A model generated the notes under the pieces. It did no database searches. It saw nothing but the letters and a program-made list of their open reading frames with translations, and was not told the origin of the DNA. From assembly GCA_039619475.1 (NCBI GenBank), contig CM077116.1, positions 300,494,464 to 300,558,463 of the forward strand: a stretch of DNA of 64,000 bases, read 5' to 3'. The stretch is from Icerya purchasi. Its lineage: Eukaryota; Arthropoda; Insecta; Hemiptera; Monophlebidae. Below are positions 12,325-24,335 of this stretch, piece by piece. The first letter of the stretch is position 1, and each line of letters begins with the position of its first letter. Made by a program: the position numbers and the translations under genes.

Positions 12325-12481
12325 CGCTTGTCGCCAACAGCTTGAATACCGCCCGCCGTTTCCAAAGTCCAATACTTATCTTGCATTGTTCGTATATACC
12401 ATCTTTTCGTCGACGAATCAAATTCCAATTGGAATGTTTCGTGATCCGATATTTCATCTTGATTAGCGGTTACATCAACGC
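12325..12481 (-). CDS. sn: Fascin, internal exon (start of beta-trefoil 3)
   Basis: Fascin cross-links actin filaments into tight parallel bundles in bristles, filopodia and nurse cells; it consists of four beta-trefoil domains. This 157-bp exon encodes [21 protein letters not shown] followed by [14 protein letters not shown] and GGIQAVGDK, which I recognise as the fascin segment that opens trefoil 3 (the VTANQDE...ETFQLE...KYWTL signature). The acceptor is TTTTTGTTTAG just above 12481 and the donor GTGAGT runs from 12324 downwards. The exon begins in phase 1 (G|GC) and ends with CG, which the next exon completes to Arg. It is the most 5' fascin exon seen; trefoils 1 and 2 are not found in the window. 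Identity is certain at family level; the symbol follows the fly orthologue. No frameshift or stop is present, so the gene looks functional. Confidence 0.95.
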
Positions 12482-13056
12482 CTAAACAAAAATTCGAGCA
12501 GTCAAAAACATTGAACGAATTCGGATATTCTTCGAAAGGAAGAATACGGAAAGGCGTTTTTTTACAGTCTCTTCCGAGCATCGACGAATACATAAGAGAG
12601 GGTCTCAAACCCAAAACCGTATCATTTAACCGTCCCAAAAGTACCATTATAAGTCGAAGATTTCAACAGTCTCCAGCCCTTGCTCAACAATTCGGGTACA
12701 CAAAAAGGGCATAAACACGATTCTAACTTTTTGTATTTTTATACAGTGTAATAAAGTGTCTACGCCCCATTTAACAACACGTACAATGATAATAGATTTC
12801 GTTTTCGCTGACGATTTGCATAAAATCAAGTTGAGCGCCTACAATAAATAAGTCTGCAAATATTTATACAGTACTGTGATGATGTGCGTTAGAGTCTTTA
12901 ACCGAAACTAAAATCGAACTTTAAAATCTCAGACTTTCCTATAAATTACTTCCCGCATATAACTGAAACGAACTGTTTGGATCTTTATTTTAAAAAAACT
13001 ATTTGGTCAAGTAAACCAGTGAAAGCTGCGTCAATAACTTCTTAATTATATATATA

Positions 13057-13115
<59 letters not shown>

Positions 13116-13969
13116 GCTGTAATATTAATATTTAATTGGTATATTTACTCATATATATATGTATATAATACATATATTATTAAATTATTTTAATAATTTC
13201 ATAAACAATTGGTTGCAGCATTTACAGGTGATCACATATATATATATATACATATGTTTTTTACGCTTATTAGTTTTAACCACCGCTCACCTTTGACATG
13301 AGTAAACTTAATCGTCTCCTGACAGCTGGATTCTCTTATATTAAATTTAGATCCAACGGGATGAGTATTCTTAATTTATTAGGTTAATGTTATATGTGGT
13401 CAAATTAGTAAAAAATGAAAAATTCACCGAAAATATCTGAAACGCGTTTTCCTTACATTGTAAATGATACTCATTCGGGTTTTTTCCTTTTTTCCGTTGT
13501 CCGCAGTGTGTCTTATTAAATGAAAATTGTGATTCGAAAATGCACCACTTTGTTTTGGTTTATCTATTTGATTGTTGTCACGGTTCTCCTTATTTAGCAA
13601 TTATCGAATTATTTTCGGTACTAGCGTGAAAAGAGAATAATTTTCAATATTTTCATTATAATTTTGGCCCAATAAATATTTAAAGAGAAGCATCCGTCTT
13701 GTTGAAAGCGCTTTTTTAACGCTGCATTAACAACACACAACCGAGGTAAAACGAGAAAAAACTTCAATTTTCACGGTGATTACAGCTAGAATGTTTGTTT
13801 TTCGACCAATACTCATTTTTACTACTAACTGTTCTTTGGAGGAGCAAGTGCGATCGACGATGATTTCCGTCGAAATTTCGTGAAGCAATTAATTTTTTCC
13901 GTTCCAGACAAAAAAAAGCACGTTTCAACTTGATAGAATGCAACACTCAATCGTCGTTCATTGCGAAAT
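12482..13969. other. Probable fascin intron; no exon recognised
   Basis: Begins the very long intron upstream of the trefoil-3 exon. It contains a long (AT)n at 13047-13114 and a second short one at 13227-13250. No fascin-like or other coding segment was recognised on either strand. Confidence 0.5.
13047..13114. repeat. (AT)n microsatellite, about 68 bp
   Basis: Near-continuous TA dinucleotides, interrupted once by CC. Confidence 0.95.
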
Positions 13970-14212
13970 CTCCAGTATCGATAATGTGGCTTCGGAATAT
14001 ACAGGACACTACAGATAATATTTGAAGGGAAGATAGAAGGCCAACGGTATAGAGGAAAACGACAAATACTCCGGTTAAAAACATACAACAATAGACAGGG
14101 AAATCAACGTGTGAACTAATACACATTTAGCTATGGATAGGGCAAATAATCGACAATGGTAGACAACCTTCGTTAACTAAGAGCGTACTCAAAGAAGAAG
14201 AGGAATAGTCTT
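13970..14212 (+). mobile_element. LINE fragment, C-terminus of ORF2
   Basis: In shifting frames the plus strand reads IFEGKIEGQRYRGKRQ...LKTYNNRQGNQ, then a weak LAMDRAKW-like stretch, then MVDNLR.LRAYSKKKR. This matches the usual C-terminal tail of many arthropod endonuclease-reverse transcriptase LINEs (GK.EG.R.RGR.K..W......). Several frameshifts and stops show it is dead. It runs into an AAGAAGAAGAGG-type tail near 14205. Confidence 0.7.
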
Positions 14213-14215
14213 CTA

Positions 14216-15429
14216 CGTTTGTTTTGGAGTAGGAATAAATTACTTCTTCCGGGTATCGATTTGTTGAATTTCACGAAAATATGAAAAAAATACAAAATAA
14301 AAAGCGTTAGTTAACGCGATCTATCAAGAAAGAAACTAAATTGTAAAATGTGTAAATTCTTATTTCCTTGTAAAGTCCATCGCACGTTCCAAATTTGGTC
14401 ACTGTTATTTTTCTTTCATTCTGTTTTTTTTTTTTTATGCGCCTCCATCTAACCTTTCTGATTAAAGTAAACTCCAAAATTCTTATCCTCAGCTCCGCCT
14501 TGATGTTCTTAAATCCTCGTCAATCGTAGCGATTCTTATTAAATTCAGTACCGGCAATTCTGTCTAATGCGAATATCTTATGTTTAGGCTGTCATCTCCT
14601 TGCTAAACTTTTAACACTCGGTCCACTCTACCAGCTTTTTCATTCCCAAAAGGCCTGGCGCTTTATTTTTAGGAAAATCATTACGTTTCACGGGCATGGA
14701 ATTCACTTTAATCCTTCCTACTTTTCCTTCAATTTCGCTGATTTCATGCGGCAAAGTATTTTTCTGTTTTCTTTTCTTCCCCAGACCGTAACGGAGCAGC
14801 AGTCCTATAGCCCTACCAGACTTCTCTCTATTTTCCCCTCCTGTAATCCCATTTTCACTGATAATTCGTAATGTATATATATTATGTTTTCCATTATTCA
14901 CGGTCTAATTACGTCAAATTAATGTAGGTAATAAGTTAATTTCGATTCGAACCCTTTTACAAATACACGCGCGGTTCATTTATCATCAGAGAAAAAATAA
15001 ATATATAAATAAAAGCAAAGTACAATAGAATATATTAATCACAAAGAACGGCGCACGTATGTGCGTACGCGCGCATGTTCAAATAGAATAACAAGTTATT
15101 ACGGTACACTGGCGATGTAAAATAATAGTAACGAAGCTTCTGTGTTCAGCGGACTTCGGTGGGAGCATCGAGTGATAATTAAAGAATCGAGTAATTATCC
15201 TGAGAAACTACGCGTACACTAGTGCATTTTTAACTTTGGCGAATTTTGCCTAGAGTACGCTGACGTTCACGGTGTAAAATTGAAATTTATCCGAATAATT
15301 CTGTTTTTAAATTATTTCTTTTACTATTACTACTTTCATTATTATTATTATTATTATTGTTGCTGTTTATGAGATAAAATATGCAGGTGTTCAACTAGAC
15401 TGTAAACGGTTCTGGGATAAACAACCAAG
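14216..15429. other. Unassigned AT-rich DNA
   Basis: No recognisable gene. A 96-codon open stretch on the minus strand at 14611-14901 has no family resemblance and no promoter or splice context that I can support. A short (ATT)n lies near 15340-15358. Confidence 0.4.
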
Positions 15430-15790
15430 TTATATTGTACCAAAAATTAGAAAATTAAATTATATATTTCACTATCTGACCAAATTTTTTATTATCATAC
15501 AGTTCCGTAAACTATATACTGCATTATACCAAATCGATATTAAACTGTGGGGAATCACGCATTGGGGCAAAGCTGCTAACTATCATTCAAAACATTTTGA
15601 TACAACTGCAGATAAATGTTACAAGGCTACTTGATAGAAATCCAGACACAGCTGTAGACTATAATATTTTAAGTTTTTCAAAATTTTTTGAATTGCAACT
15701 ACTTATGTTTGTTCTTAAAAATAGAACAAAATTTAATATCTCTGTTGCTCAGGGTGTTACACTAGATCAGCGGGTGAAGAATTAGCAGTA
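15430..15790 (+). mobile_element. LINE fragment, reverse-transcriptase C-terminal region
   Basis: The plus strand reads FRKLYTALYQIDIKLWGITH...WGKAANYH, then after a frameshift IQLQINVTRLLDRNPDTAVD followed by LSFSKFFELQLLMFVLKNR. This is the layout of the region after the polymerase domain in many LINEs (LYYALFQS.L.YGI..WG...., ..LQ...+R.+....., ....L.IL....L....+.++.N). Two frames are needed, so it is a relic. Confidence 0.75.
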
Positions 15791-15901
15791 TTGCCAAATA
15801 TTAACAAATATCATATCCGAAATCAGTCTGTGTATATGGACACTAAAAACTGTTTAATTCTTTATCTTTAAAAATAGATTTGAAAAACTATATATATATA
15901 T

Positions 15902-16340
15902 ATTTTTTTTTTCCTTGAGCGGGTCAACACAAGACATTTACCCAACACAAAGGACTAACAGAATGATGAAACGTAGAGATTTGTAAGTTATATCAGGAAG
16001 CGGCTAGAAACAGCGGAAATGAAGGAAGCCAATACAGGAACAACAGAAGGAGAAGGAAGAGCAAGAATGTAGTGGGCACAGTAAGGAGTCGGGAGGACAA
16101 GGCCAAGCAAATTAGAATAAAGGACTGCGCGTTCCGAGGAGATGGAAGAGCATTCAAATAATAGAACGTGTTTTGCATCACAAGTAAAATGTAAGATAGG
16201 AGAATGAAAGGGACACAAGGGAGACTAAACAATATTAAAACGAAAGAGGGAGGCAGGAAGCAGACTGTAATTAAAGCGGAGGCGAATTATGGAGAACAAC
16301 TATAAAAAGCGTCATAAAATTCTTGTATCATATTTATTAC
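15902..16340 (-). mobile_element. LINE family X, C-terminal fragment (copy A)
   Basis: On the minus strand an open stretch reads CDAKHVLLFECSSISSERAV, LYSNLLGLVLPTPYCAHYIL, ALPSPSVVPVLASFIS. It resembles the zinc-knuckle tail (C..C...H....C.....ER..L...L) of I/LOA/R1-like LINEs. A poly(T) run at 15903-15912, followed by GAGCGGGTCAAC, marks the poly(A) tail of a minus-strand insertion. The protein pattern recurs at 46525-47047 and 34729-35312 and more weakly at 21090-21290 and 49820-50420, all on the minus strand. 'Family X' is only my label for this group. Confidence 0.75.
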
Positions 16341-16750
16341 CTTAACTATAGTGAAAAATAAAAAGAGTAAAGCGGAAAAAAAATAATTTGTCAAATTTTC
16401 ATTTGTTCCATTTTATTTCCAATTTACCATTGACACGTTATCAAGTGTAGTTTTGTATCTCTAAATCTATGTATATGTAATCAACGAGTGTGTGTATGTG
16501 TCATGAGTGTATAAGTGTGTATGCGTGCCTGACCGCATGCAAGTGAATGTGTGTTACATAAGAAGCATCTAAAATGTAACAAATGAGGAGCCGTTTTATT
16601 CGGCAAGTATCATTAAATTTGCATAAAGTAATATTGAAGCTTTGAAAGTTATAAAAATAATATTACCTATGATTAAGAAAAAAACGGTATTTTTACAAAC
16701 TTTGGTTTTTAAAAGTGTATTTTAAAATAATAAAATGTTTTTTAAAAAAA
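16341..16750. other. Unassigned; cryptic TG-rich simple sequence
   Basis: Includes a TG/TATG-rich patch at about 16488-16555. No gene seen. Confidence 0.4.
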
Positions 16751-16756
16751 AAAAAC

Positions 16757-17640
16757 ACCGATACTTGAAGATTTATTATAAAAATTTAATAAAAATGCAC
16801 TAAAATGTAAAAACTAATTACTCCCGATAAGAAAATATATTTCAGAGTGATATTATAGTAATTCCTATACAATATTAACTTTTTATTCGATAAAAAATAT
16901 ATTTCACAGCGATATACCTTAAGTGGTGGTATTACGGTAATTCTTATGCAACATTAATATACCTTAATTAAAGTCGGCATCAAATTTATATTACAATAGT
17001 AATTAAAAACTGTATTAAATATTCATTAAATTGTTCTTAAATATTGTAATATGAATTTGACGCCGACTCTAATAACTATTAATGTTGTATACGAATTGCG
17101 ATAATATCTCCCTAAGTTATATTACTCTGAAAGGTCTATTTTTTATCTAATAATTATTTTCTACTTTTTAGTGCATTTATATTTAATTATTATAAAAAAT
17201 CTTAAGTCGATTTTTTTTTTTTAAACATTTTTTTTTACAATTTCTAGCATTAAACTTAAATTTTTTTTTAGATTATTCTCCATATTTGTATACATTATTG
17301 TGGTAAATCTCGGAGTCGGTATTTCTTTCTTTAAAAAATATAAAATTTTTAGACTTAAATATTTTTTTATGCTAAAAAACAAATCTTTTGTCACATTATT
17401 CTCCATATTTTATGCTCAAGAAAAAAAAAAAAAGAAGCGATTTCTTTATTTTAAGCTATTTTTCAACAGTAAAAACATCGAGAAATATATAATATTCAAA
17501 GATAAATTTCCGTGGCAATTTGACAAATTGATAGTATTTTAATTCAAACGCCTCCCGTTATACTAATGAGAAAATAAGAAGAAAAAAAATGATCTAAAGG
17601 GATCATATTTTTTCACGTTTTTTTTTTTACAAATATTTAG
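16757..17640. mobile_element. Palindromic non-autonomous element, copy 1
   Basis: The interval 16757-17213 is a long imperfect palindrome centred near 17010. The left arm (GATACTTGAAGATTTATTAT ... AATGCACTAAAA ... AAAGTCGGCATCAAATTT) is matched in inverse by the right arm (AATTTGACGCCGACT ... TTTTAGTGCATTTATA ... AATCTTAAGTCG). A second copy at 45855-47165 shares the palindrome and also the 3' flank up to about 17640, with words such as CATTATTCTCC, AAAAACATCGAGAAAT, AATTGATAGTATTTTAA and ATCTAAAGGGA in the same order. It encodes nothing. It is a foldback-type MITE or part of a larger repeat; superfamily unknown. Confidence 0.85.
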
Positions 17641-17810
17641 TTTATGTTCACCGATTTTCATCAATACTCACATGGCAACTAAGTTCTTTCTAATGAACAG
17701 TAACAGCGTACACTTATTTATTTTATTAATTAATTATCTCCTATGCAACTCTTGATGAATGCATTATCATAATTCTTGATTGGGGAACCCAGCGCGTCTC
17801 GAACTCGACT

Positions 17811-18090
17811 TGGGCAATTTCCCCTTCGCTATGATTTTGTTTGCAGACATTCGTGGACTATGTTTAAGCATTTGAGGTCATAATCGTTTGTTATAATTAT
17901 TTTATATGATGATTGTGATTCCCGGTTCCATTAATTTTCCGATCAGTCAAGTTCAGGTACTCTATGTATCGCTCAGTTTGGCCAATTTCTCTTTCCTAAA
18001 GATTTTATTCAGCCATCCGCGGGCAATGTTGAACATTTACGGCCATGGTTGTCTGTAACCTTTTTCGTAATTAAATATTATGTATCTTTC
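17811..18090. repeat. Diverged direct repeat, two units of about 110 bp
   Basis: Unit 1 (17811-17917) and unit 2 (17978-18090) align along their length: GGGCAATTTCCCCTTCGCTA and GGCCAATTTCTCTTTCCTAA open the two copies, then ATTTTGTTTGCAGACATTCG aligns with ATTTTATTCAGCCATCCGCG and AAGCATTTGAGGTCAT with GAACATTTACGGCCAT. Both end in AT-rich sequence. Function unknown; possibly remains of a duplicated segment or a repeat element. Confidence 0.65.
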
Positions 18091-20031
18091 ATTAGTTGAC
18101 ATTATTCTTATATCAACTGGTTGGTGACCAAATGGCTTGATAGTTAATTGAAGCCAGGCCAAAAAAAAACAACAGAGAAACAGTAAAATCGGTTCGTGTA
18201 AACATGAATTACGCACGAACAAACAAACGAAAAAAAAAAAAAAAACATACTCGACGAACGTATCTTTCTTTTTGGAAGCCGGTAAAAAAATCGATTACTT
18301 TTACTATGATAAATAGGCGTATTATAAGAAGTCCTAAAAATACAATGGTCATCACTAAAACAAACGCTAGCCGCTTGCCTTTGGAAATTGTCTGTTTTAT
18401 AGAATTTTCTCAAATAAGGGACCTTGATCAATTCATTTCAAGCCTCTAAAAAGTTAATTTACCCAGAATTATCATATGTTTAATAGAAAAGGTACGGTTC
18501 CTACATCATTCAAGGTAAACTTTAAAAAAAAAAAAGGTATTTTTTTGTACACATATGTATACCGTGTTAATAAAATTTATAAAAATATTCCTATTACGCG
18601 TATACTAAAAACGATTAATTTCTAATGTTTTACTGTTGGAGGAGATTTTTTCTTCCTTCTTGTTACAAAATGTTTCAAGGCTGAAGTTTAAATATTCATT
18701 TTGCTTCTTTTTTTTTTTTTTGCACCATTGCTACATTAGATAGAGAGAGAGAAAGCAAGTTAGACGGATAGGTGCGTATATATGAAATTAAAAATTTTTG
18801 TCAAATACTCGTTTTATCATGTATATAATATCATTTCCCTTATATATTCACGGAGAAAAATTAATATAAACACCGGCCAAAATAGTAGATACACCTGTTA
18901 CATACTTTAAAACTGGTTTAAATGCGCCGTTGGCGTATTATTTCTCAGAACTGCAGTACCCGATAGAGTAGACAATAATCAGGTACCACGATAAACGGAG
19001 TAATAGAACTAGGTTGATTTAATAAAATACCCATATTATGTGTAACTATAATAATATCACAAAGCGATTAGCGAGTCACCAAACTTTCATAAATAAGCGA
19101 TATACGTGGATGAATTCTAGTGTCTGAATGCAAGGGGAATTGGCAGATGAAATAATTCGAAAAGTGAAAGATCCTAAATGGTATTTTGAGGGGAAAAAAT
19201 ATCACGGTCAAGTTTCATTAATTAAACACCGGCGCAATGAACAATGTCGATAAATAAAACGAGGCCGCATTAAAAAGAATAAATAAAAACTAAAAATAAC
19301 AAAACAAAACCACAATTATAGTTACTTTTTTCACTGAATTTTAATACGACTTCAGAATAGCATACTGAATATGGTCCTAACGTTATTTATAGTAGCTGTG
19401 GGGAAGTAAAAAGGATATTTAATGCTACGCGCGTCGCAAATTACGATACTGATGATTTCAGACAGATAATTAAAGTAAAGCAGAAGTTATCTCGGAAAAC
19501 TTCCAAGTGCTAGAATTTATCCAACGTTAACGGTTCGTCTGCGCATCTCGGTATTCTCACAAGTTGAATAATCGTGGATCAGCCATCGCCTTTAGAGAAA
19601 CATTGACGGGAACAAAATGAAAACAAAACGGGTGGGGGGACCACTATCATTTGAATTTTTAATGATTTTCGCCAATTTCCAACATGTACATTGCTTAGAC
19701 AAATACTTTGCTTATCACAATCAACCTGGCTGAAAATCATGATACCAACCATTTGAAATGAAACGCGGGAAATTTTCGAACTGACTAGATTGAGAATTGG
19801 GCACACTTCAATGTCACGCGATTACGCCTTTGCGCCTTCCGTAGCTTTTGTTTACAACCTATTCCACCAAAGGTCAAACGTATACTTGAGCAATGCCCCT
19901 GCTGAAGCAACATTGTCCAATGGCTCTGTCCATCTGCAGCACCGAATACTTGAATTCATTAAAGCTAAACAATCTTGTGACAGTGCATAATAAACTGTAA
20001 TAATAATTATAAAAAAAAACAAAAAAAAACT

Positions 20032-20032
<1 letters not shown>

Positions 20033-20060
<28 letters not shown>
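20033..20060. repeat. (AT)n microsatellite
   Basis: Pure AT dinucleotides. Confidence 0.9.
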
Positions 20061-20062
<2 letters not shown>

Positions 20063-21089
20063 TTTAAATTACGAAAGTAAAAAATTATTGATTGACCAAT
20101 TCGTTCATGGATTTTACGACTTGTTGCGCAGTTTACACGGAAGCAATTGAAAATACTTTCAACAACAAAAATAAATTCTCCAGCATCTGATACACCGGAA
20201 AAAATTCTATTTAACTTCCCGCGATGCAGATTCCATCATATTTCACTCAGCAGAAGTTCGAGTTCACACCGTTCAACGATTACCGAGGGTTTTTGATCTT
20301 TTTCAATTTCCATCAACTCATCGGAAAACCATCGATATTTCGTAATTTTTCTCCTGAAAGTGACTTTTCACTTCAGAAGCGACCGCTTAGCCTCGCGACG
20401 GATTAAATTAAAATTGGCTTTGTGTCCCTTTCTTTTTTATCGTTTTCTTCCTCATCTTTCAGTCTATTCTTTTTCTTTTCTGAAAAAATACGAAACTATG
20501 AAACCTTACAGGTAGAAAATTCTACCAAAAATAGCTCGAAAACGGGAGAACGCATTCGATAGTTTTAATTCGGTAACCTATGGACGACGATAACGGAAAA
20601 AATAGTGACTTTTAATGGGCACGCGTTATGACGGCAGCAAATTCGAGCACTGCTAAAACATTTATCATAGATGAAGTACGCGATAATGGCGCACAGTTAA
20701 CATGAGCTTCCGTCGATTAGGATGGGGAGCTGCCGTCGATAGCCGCTGTCGACGTCGCACTTTAATTTAAATGACGAAACGAACGCACAGATAACCGAAT
20801 TAAATTACGATTTTTCCAATTTAAAGTCGACGTCAAAAATTTATACCTCGAGTCTGGCGCGTTTCGTTGAAGGACAAACAGATTGTTGACAAACAGTCGA
20901 CATATTGTGACAAGCGCAATTATTTTTTTTTTTCCTTTTTGTTTTATTTTTCGCTTCGTCAACTACGGTTATTTTCACCCGGATAAATTGGAAAGAAAAA
21001 AGTGGTAATTCCGTTTCTTTTATGGGAGTAGGGGGCACGCTGCCGGCTGTGCCCAACAACAACCGGACGGATTACGTTATAAATTTAAA

Positions 21090-21290
21090 TCACGAGTCAG
21101 TTGAAAATGGAGAACACGAAGAATTGAAGCAAAGAACTGTAAATGGTGATGGAAAGAAAGTAATGAAGGAAACATCGCAAGAAGTATAGGAAGACTTCTC
21201 CTCTAAAGGAGTACAAAACAAAGTGCACAAAGCATTCGGAAAAAACATGATTTGCACCGAAAGAGGATTAGTAGCAAGAGACAAAAAGAA
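21090..21290 (-). mobile_element. Probable LINE family X fragment (copy D)
   Basis: On the minus strand one frame reads GANHVFSECFVHFVLYSFRG and then an LYFLRCFLHYFLSITIYSSL-like stretch, which lines up with CDAKHVLLFEC....ER..LYS.LL in copy A. It is short and degenerate. Purine-rich on the plus strand like the other copies. Confidence 0.45.
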
Positions 21291-24119
21291 CTAGAGGAAA
21301 TCGAAATGGAGATCATGAATAAAACTTTTAGTGTAATAAAGGAAACATATAGTGAAATGAGGCAAACCAAGGACCGATAGCAGGCATAAAGAATTGGTCT
21401 TGGATTTTATTTCGATCATCAGATGATGGCAATGCGAAAGAGTTCATAGCAGTATTATTATTATTGGCTAATAGGTGCGAAGACGCAAGAGAAAAATTGA
21501 TAAATTTTTAAAGTAAATATTCATTTTTTCTTTTTGTGGTCAAATAAGTTGGTTAAGTGCTCGAGTTGAATCCCGCTGTTCACATTAAATGTACAAAAAG
21601 AAAAATTGCCATCATTTAGAGTCAGAGTCAGCCAACCAAAATGAACGTAAGAATTTTTAAAAAATCGAAAATATCTTCATTTTACCGCATAATAGAAATA
21701 TATTGCATTTTAACTGCGACAGTATTCCGCGCGCGGAATTAGTTTGATTTATAATATTATCTCTTCAACTTATCTGCATTAATAAGTGTTAGCGAGACTT
21801 TTCAAAGTAATTGTTTATATATTTTATTCGGTAGAAAAATAATCAGTTTCAGTAATGTTGGTTTTCCGGAAAATCGCCTATTGTTTATTATCATTTGTCG
21901 ATGATTGGTCCGTCCCGCAGTACTTTGTCGGATTCTAAAATCTTAGACTGTACTAATTCTTGCGGCTACCTCAATATATCCGTTTAAGGTAACTTTATCT
22001 TGATATCTGCAATTTAAACGAAATATAGACTTTTCGCTCTTATATACTGCCTCGTAACCGTATAATCTGAATTTGTCGTATAAATATTTATGATCGTGAA
22101 TAAGTGATAGCTTTCTTTTCACTTCTACTTTTCGAAAGGCGGTTGGAAGGGTCACGGTGTTGAGACTTGTCTGATTCTGTACTCAAATCACTACCAGGTT
22201 TTTATTAGATATCTGAAATTTGTAATTAAAAATAACACAGCTAATAGCTAAAAGAAATATTGAATACTCTGGTGAGAGGGCAATGCGCGTGATTATGTTT
22301 GTCGATGAGAGGCGATTGGATCGCCAGAATCGACGCTAAAAATGCGTGCGCGTAAATACATCAAAAAAAAAAAAAAAAAAAAAAAAAAAGGCGTAGATTC
22401 GGAGAGTTTTTTTTAGCTTAGATCAGAACGAGAAAAGGGAGTTGCACTTGGAAGGTCACCTAATTCTTGATTAGCCTTTGGATTAGAGCTTCAACCGTTA
22501 CTTGTAGCGAAAAGAGACGGTAGATTATCACGACAGACACACAGAGAAGCGCACATCTGCAAAACACATTATATTACACAGCTAAATGATATTAGTAAAT
22601 ATTTAGCCGCATGAAAAATAAAAAGAAATATTTAAGCATCGAATTTCGCTAAGAATTTTATAAAAATAAACACACAAATATAATTGAATACGCAACTACA
22701 TCTTTTAATGTAACAAATTATTAATATTTCGGACTATTACCTTAATTATATAACGATTGACTTAATAGTACACTTCCTACAACCTTCTTTAATTATATTA
22801 CATATATTTTGTTTTTGTTATATTATAAACAAAATCCGAAAATAGTCGGCGAATTAGCATAAGCCACACAGTAACTTTTTGCGTTTAAAATGTTTATTTA
22901 ATTACGGATGGTTAAAATTTTACTTTTATTAACGTTCATTGTGAACTCTGCAAATTCTCGGCTATATTCGAATGGTTCTTAAAATCATTCCAAGTACTTA
23001 ATGTTTCAAAGCTAACAAAAACTTAATCGAAAAAAAAAAAAAAAAAAGAGTTACCTTTTAATCTGTTTATGAAAAAAATGTCACTGAAATTTTTTACACT
23101 TTAATAGAAAATTTGAATCCCCTCCCCTGTCACCTCAGAATCTAATTTTCTAGCATAATACATTCAAAAGTACTCAAAGACAAGAGCGAATCAAAAAAAA
23201 AAAAAAAAGAAAAAAAACAAGAAGTACAAAAATATTTAATCTTTATTTTAAAACGATTTAATTATCAAAACAAAACAATAACCATTAAAATTTAACTGAG
23301 AAAAATTAAATAGTATTAATAAAAAAATCTTTAAATAATATATATATGTATGGAAGATTTTTTCACGAAAATAATTATTAATCTTTCCATTGCAAGCATG
23401 CTTCGCGCAATTTAATTGAACTTAATAAGCTGCGATTACTATTATTATTAATAGCATTAGTGCTCTGTTTATCTTTCAACCTCCGCGAAGTTCAAATATA
23501 TTTCTTTCCTTATTATATTTATTTTATGTTTACTTTTTTTTTTAACGCTCCCATTAGCAAAAACAGTAAACGTAATTACAGAGAAGCGTGCTCCGCAACC
23601 ATATGTTCACATTCCGTAACAGTTGGAGGCATCGTTTTTAGCTTTCAAAAGGACCGGACGTTTTGCTCGCGTTTTATGTAAGAATTTCTTTATCGTTCAT
23701 TCGCGTTGCGCCCATCTTCCGTCTCCATTCAGTTCATTCCATCTCTAAATCATCGGATGAGATCTTTTATTTGCACTAGAACGATGGCTGCATCGTCTTT
23801 CTGCACATCGCTCGCTACCTCTGCGTCCACGTGCAAATACCATTTCTCGAATAGGAGCTATTATCGCTCTTTCAGAACGTGCTCACCGGAGTCTTATTTT
23901 TCAACAGAAATTAAATTAACCGTGAAAAAAAGAAATATATACTTTTAACGCTTTCTAGAACTACTTAATTATACAAATCAAATCGCGTGTTTACTGAAAT
24001 AAGTGTCGCCGCATCTGGTTCTAACCCTGTGTCGACTTTAAAATATTTAATATGAAAACAGAATTTTGAAAACCGAAACAACAGAGTCACTCCCGTTGAT
24101 GTGTTATTTTTTTCGCAAT
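21291..24119. other. Unassigned AT-rich DNA
   Basis: Contains poly(A) runs at 22363-22389 and near 23030 and 23196, and a somewhat GC-richer patch at 22440-22560 and 23600-23900. Open stretches at 23460-23948 on the plus strand lack any family pattern. No gene supported. Confidence 0.4.
22363..22389. repeat. Poly(A) run, 27 nt
   Basis: Homopolymer; may be the tail of an unrecognised retroposon on the plus strand. Confidence 0.9.
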
Positions 24120-24124
24120 TTATT

Positions 24125-24335
24125 CTTCAGTATGAGCGACGATCTTGGTACCAAATCAAAGGTCACCGGTTCGAAACTTGTCTCGTCCCGGATTCAAGTC
24201 GTTCCCAGGTTTACTCAGTCTGAAATAATTGGGTACCAGAGAAATCTGGGAAAGTAAAGGCGGCCGATGGACTTTTATGAACCTTAACTTCGCAATCCCT
24301 GACGCCCTGTTAAAGGGTATGGAACTTACTTTACT
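24125..24335 (+). mobile_element. Probable tRNA-derived SINE (copy 1)
   Basis: A tRNA-like head (GAGCGACGATCTTGGTACCA ... CACCGGTTCGAAACTTG) contains a good polymerase III B box, GGTTCGAAAC. It is followed by a body reading GGTACCAGAGAAATCTGGGA, AAGTAAAGGCGG and GAACCTTAACTTC, then a TTACTTACTTA tail. The body words AAAGTAAAGGCGG and TGTGAACCTTAACTTC recur at 59745-59850, showing dispersal. Confidence 0.65.

Larger units (their letters stand above)
17641..21089. other. Unassigned DNA with a diverged direct repeat and GC-richer patches
   Basis: Apart from the 17811-18090 direct repeat, this interval holds poly(A) runs, an (AT)n at 20033-20060 and CpG-richer segments at about 19790-19990 and 20580-20760. 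Overlapping open stretches on both strands at 19580-20030 show no family resemblance. No gene can be supported. Confidence 0.4.

Noticed and set aside
12239..12714. Other open frames overlapping the first fascin exon
   Set aside because: The fascin frame is fixed by protein match and splice phase; the rest run into intron sequence.
14611..14901. 96-codon minus-strand frame
   Set aside because: No recognisable motif and no splice or promoter context on the minus strand.
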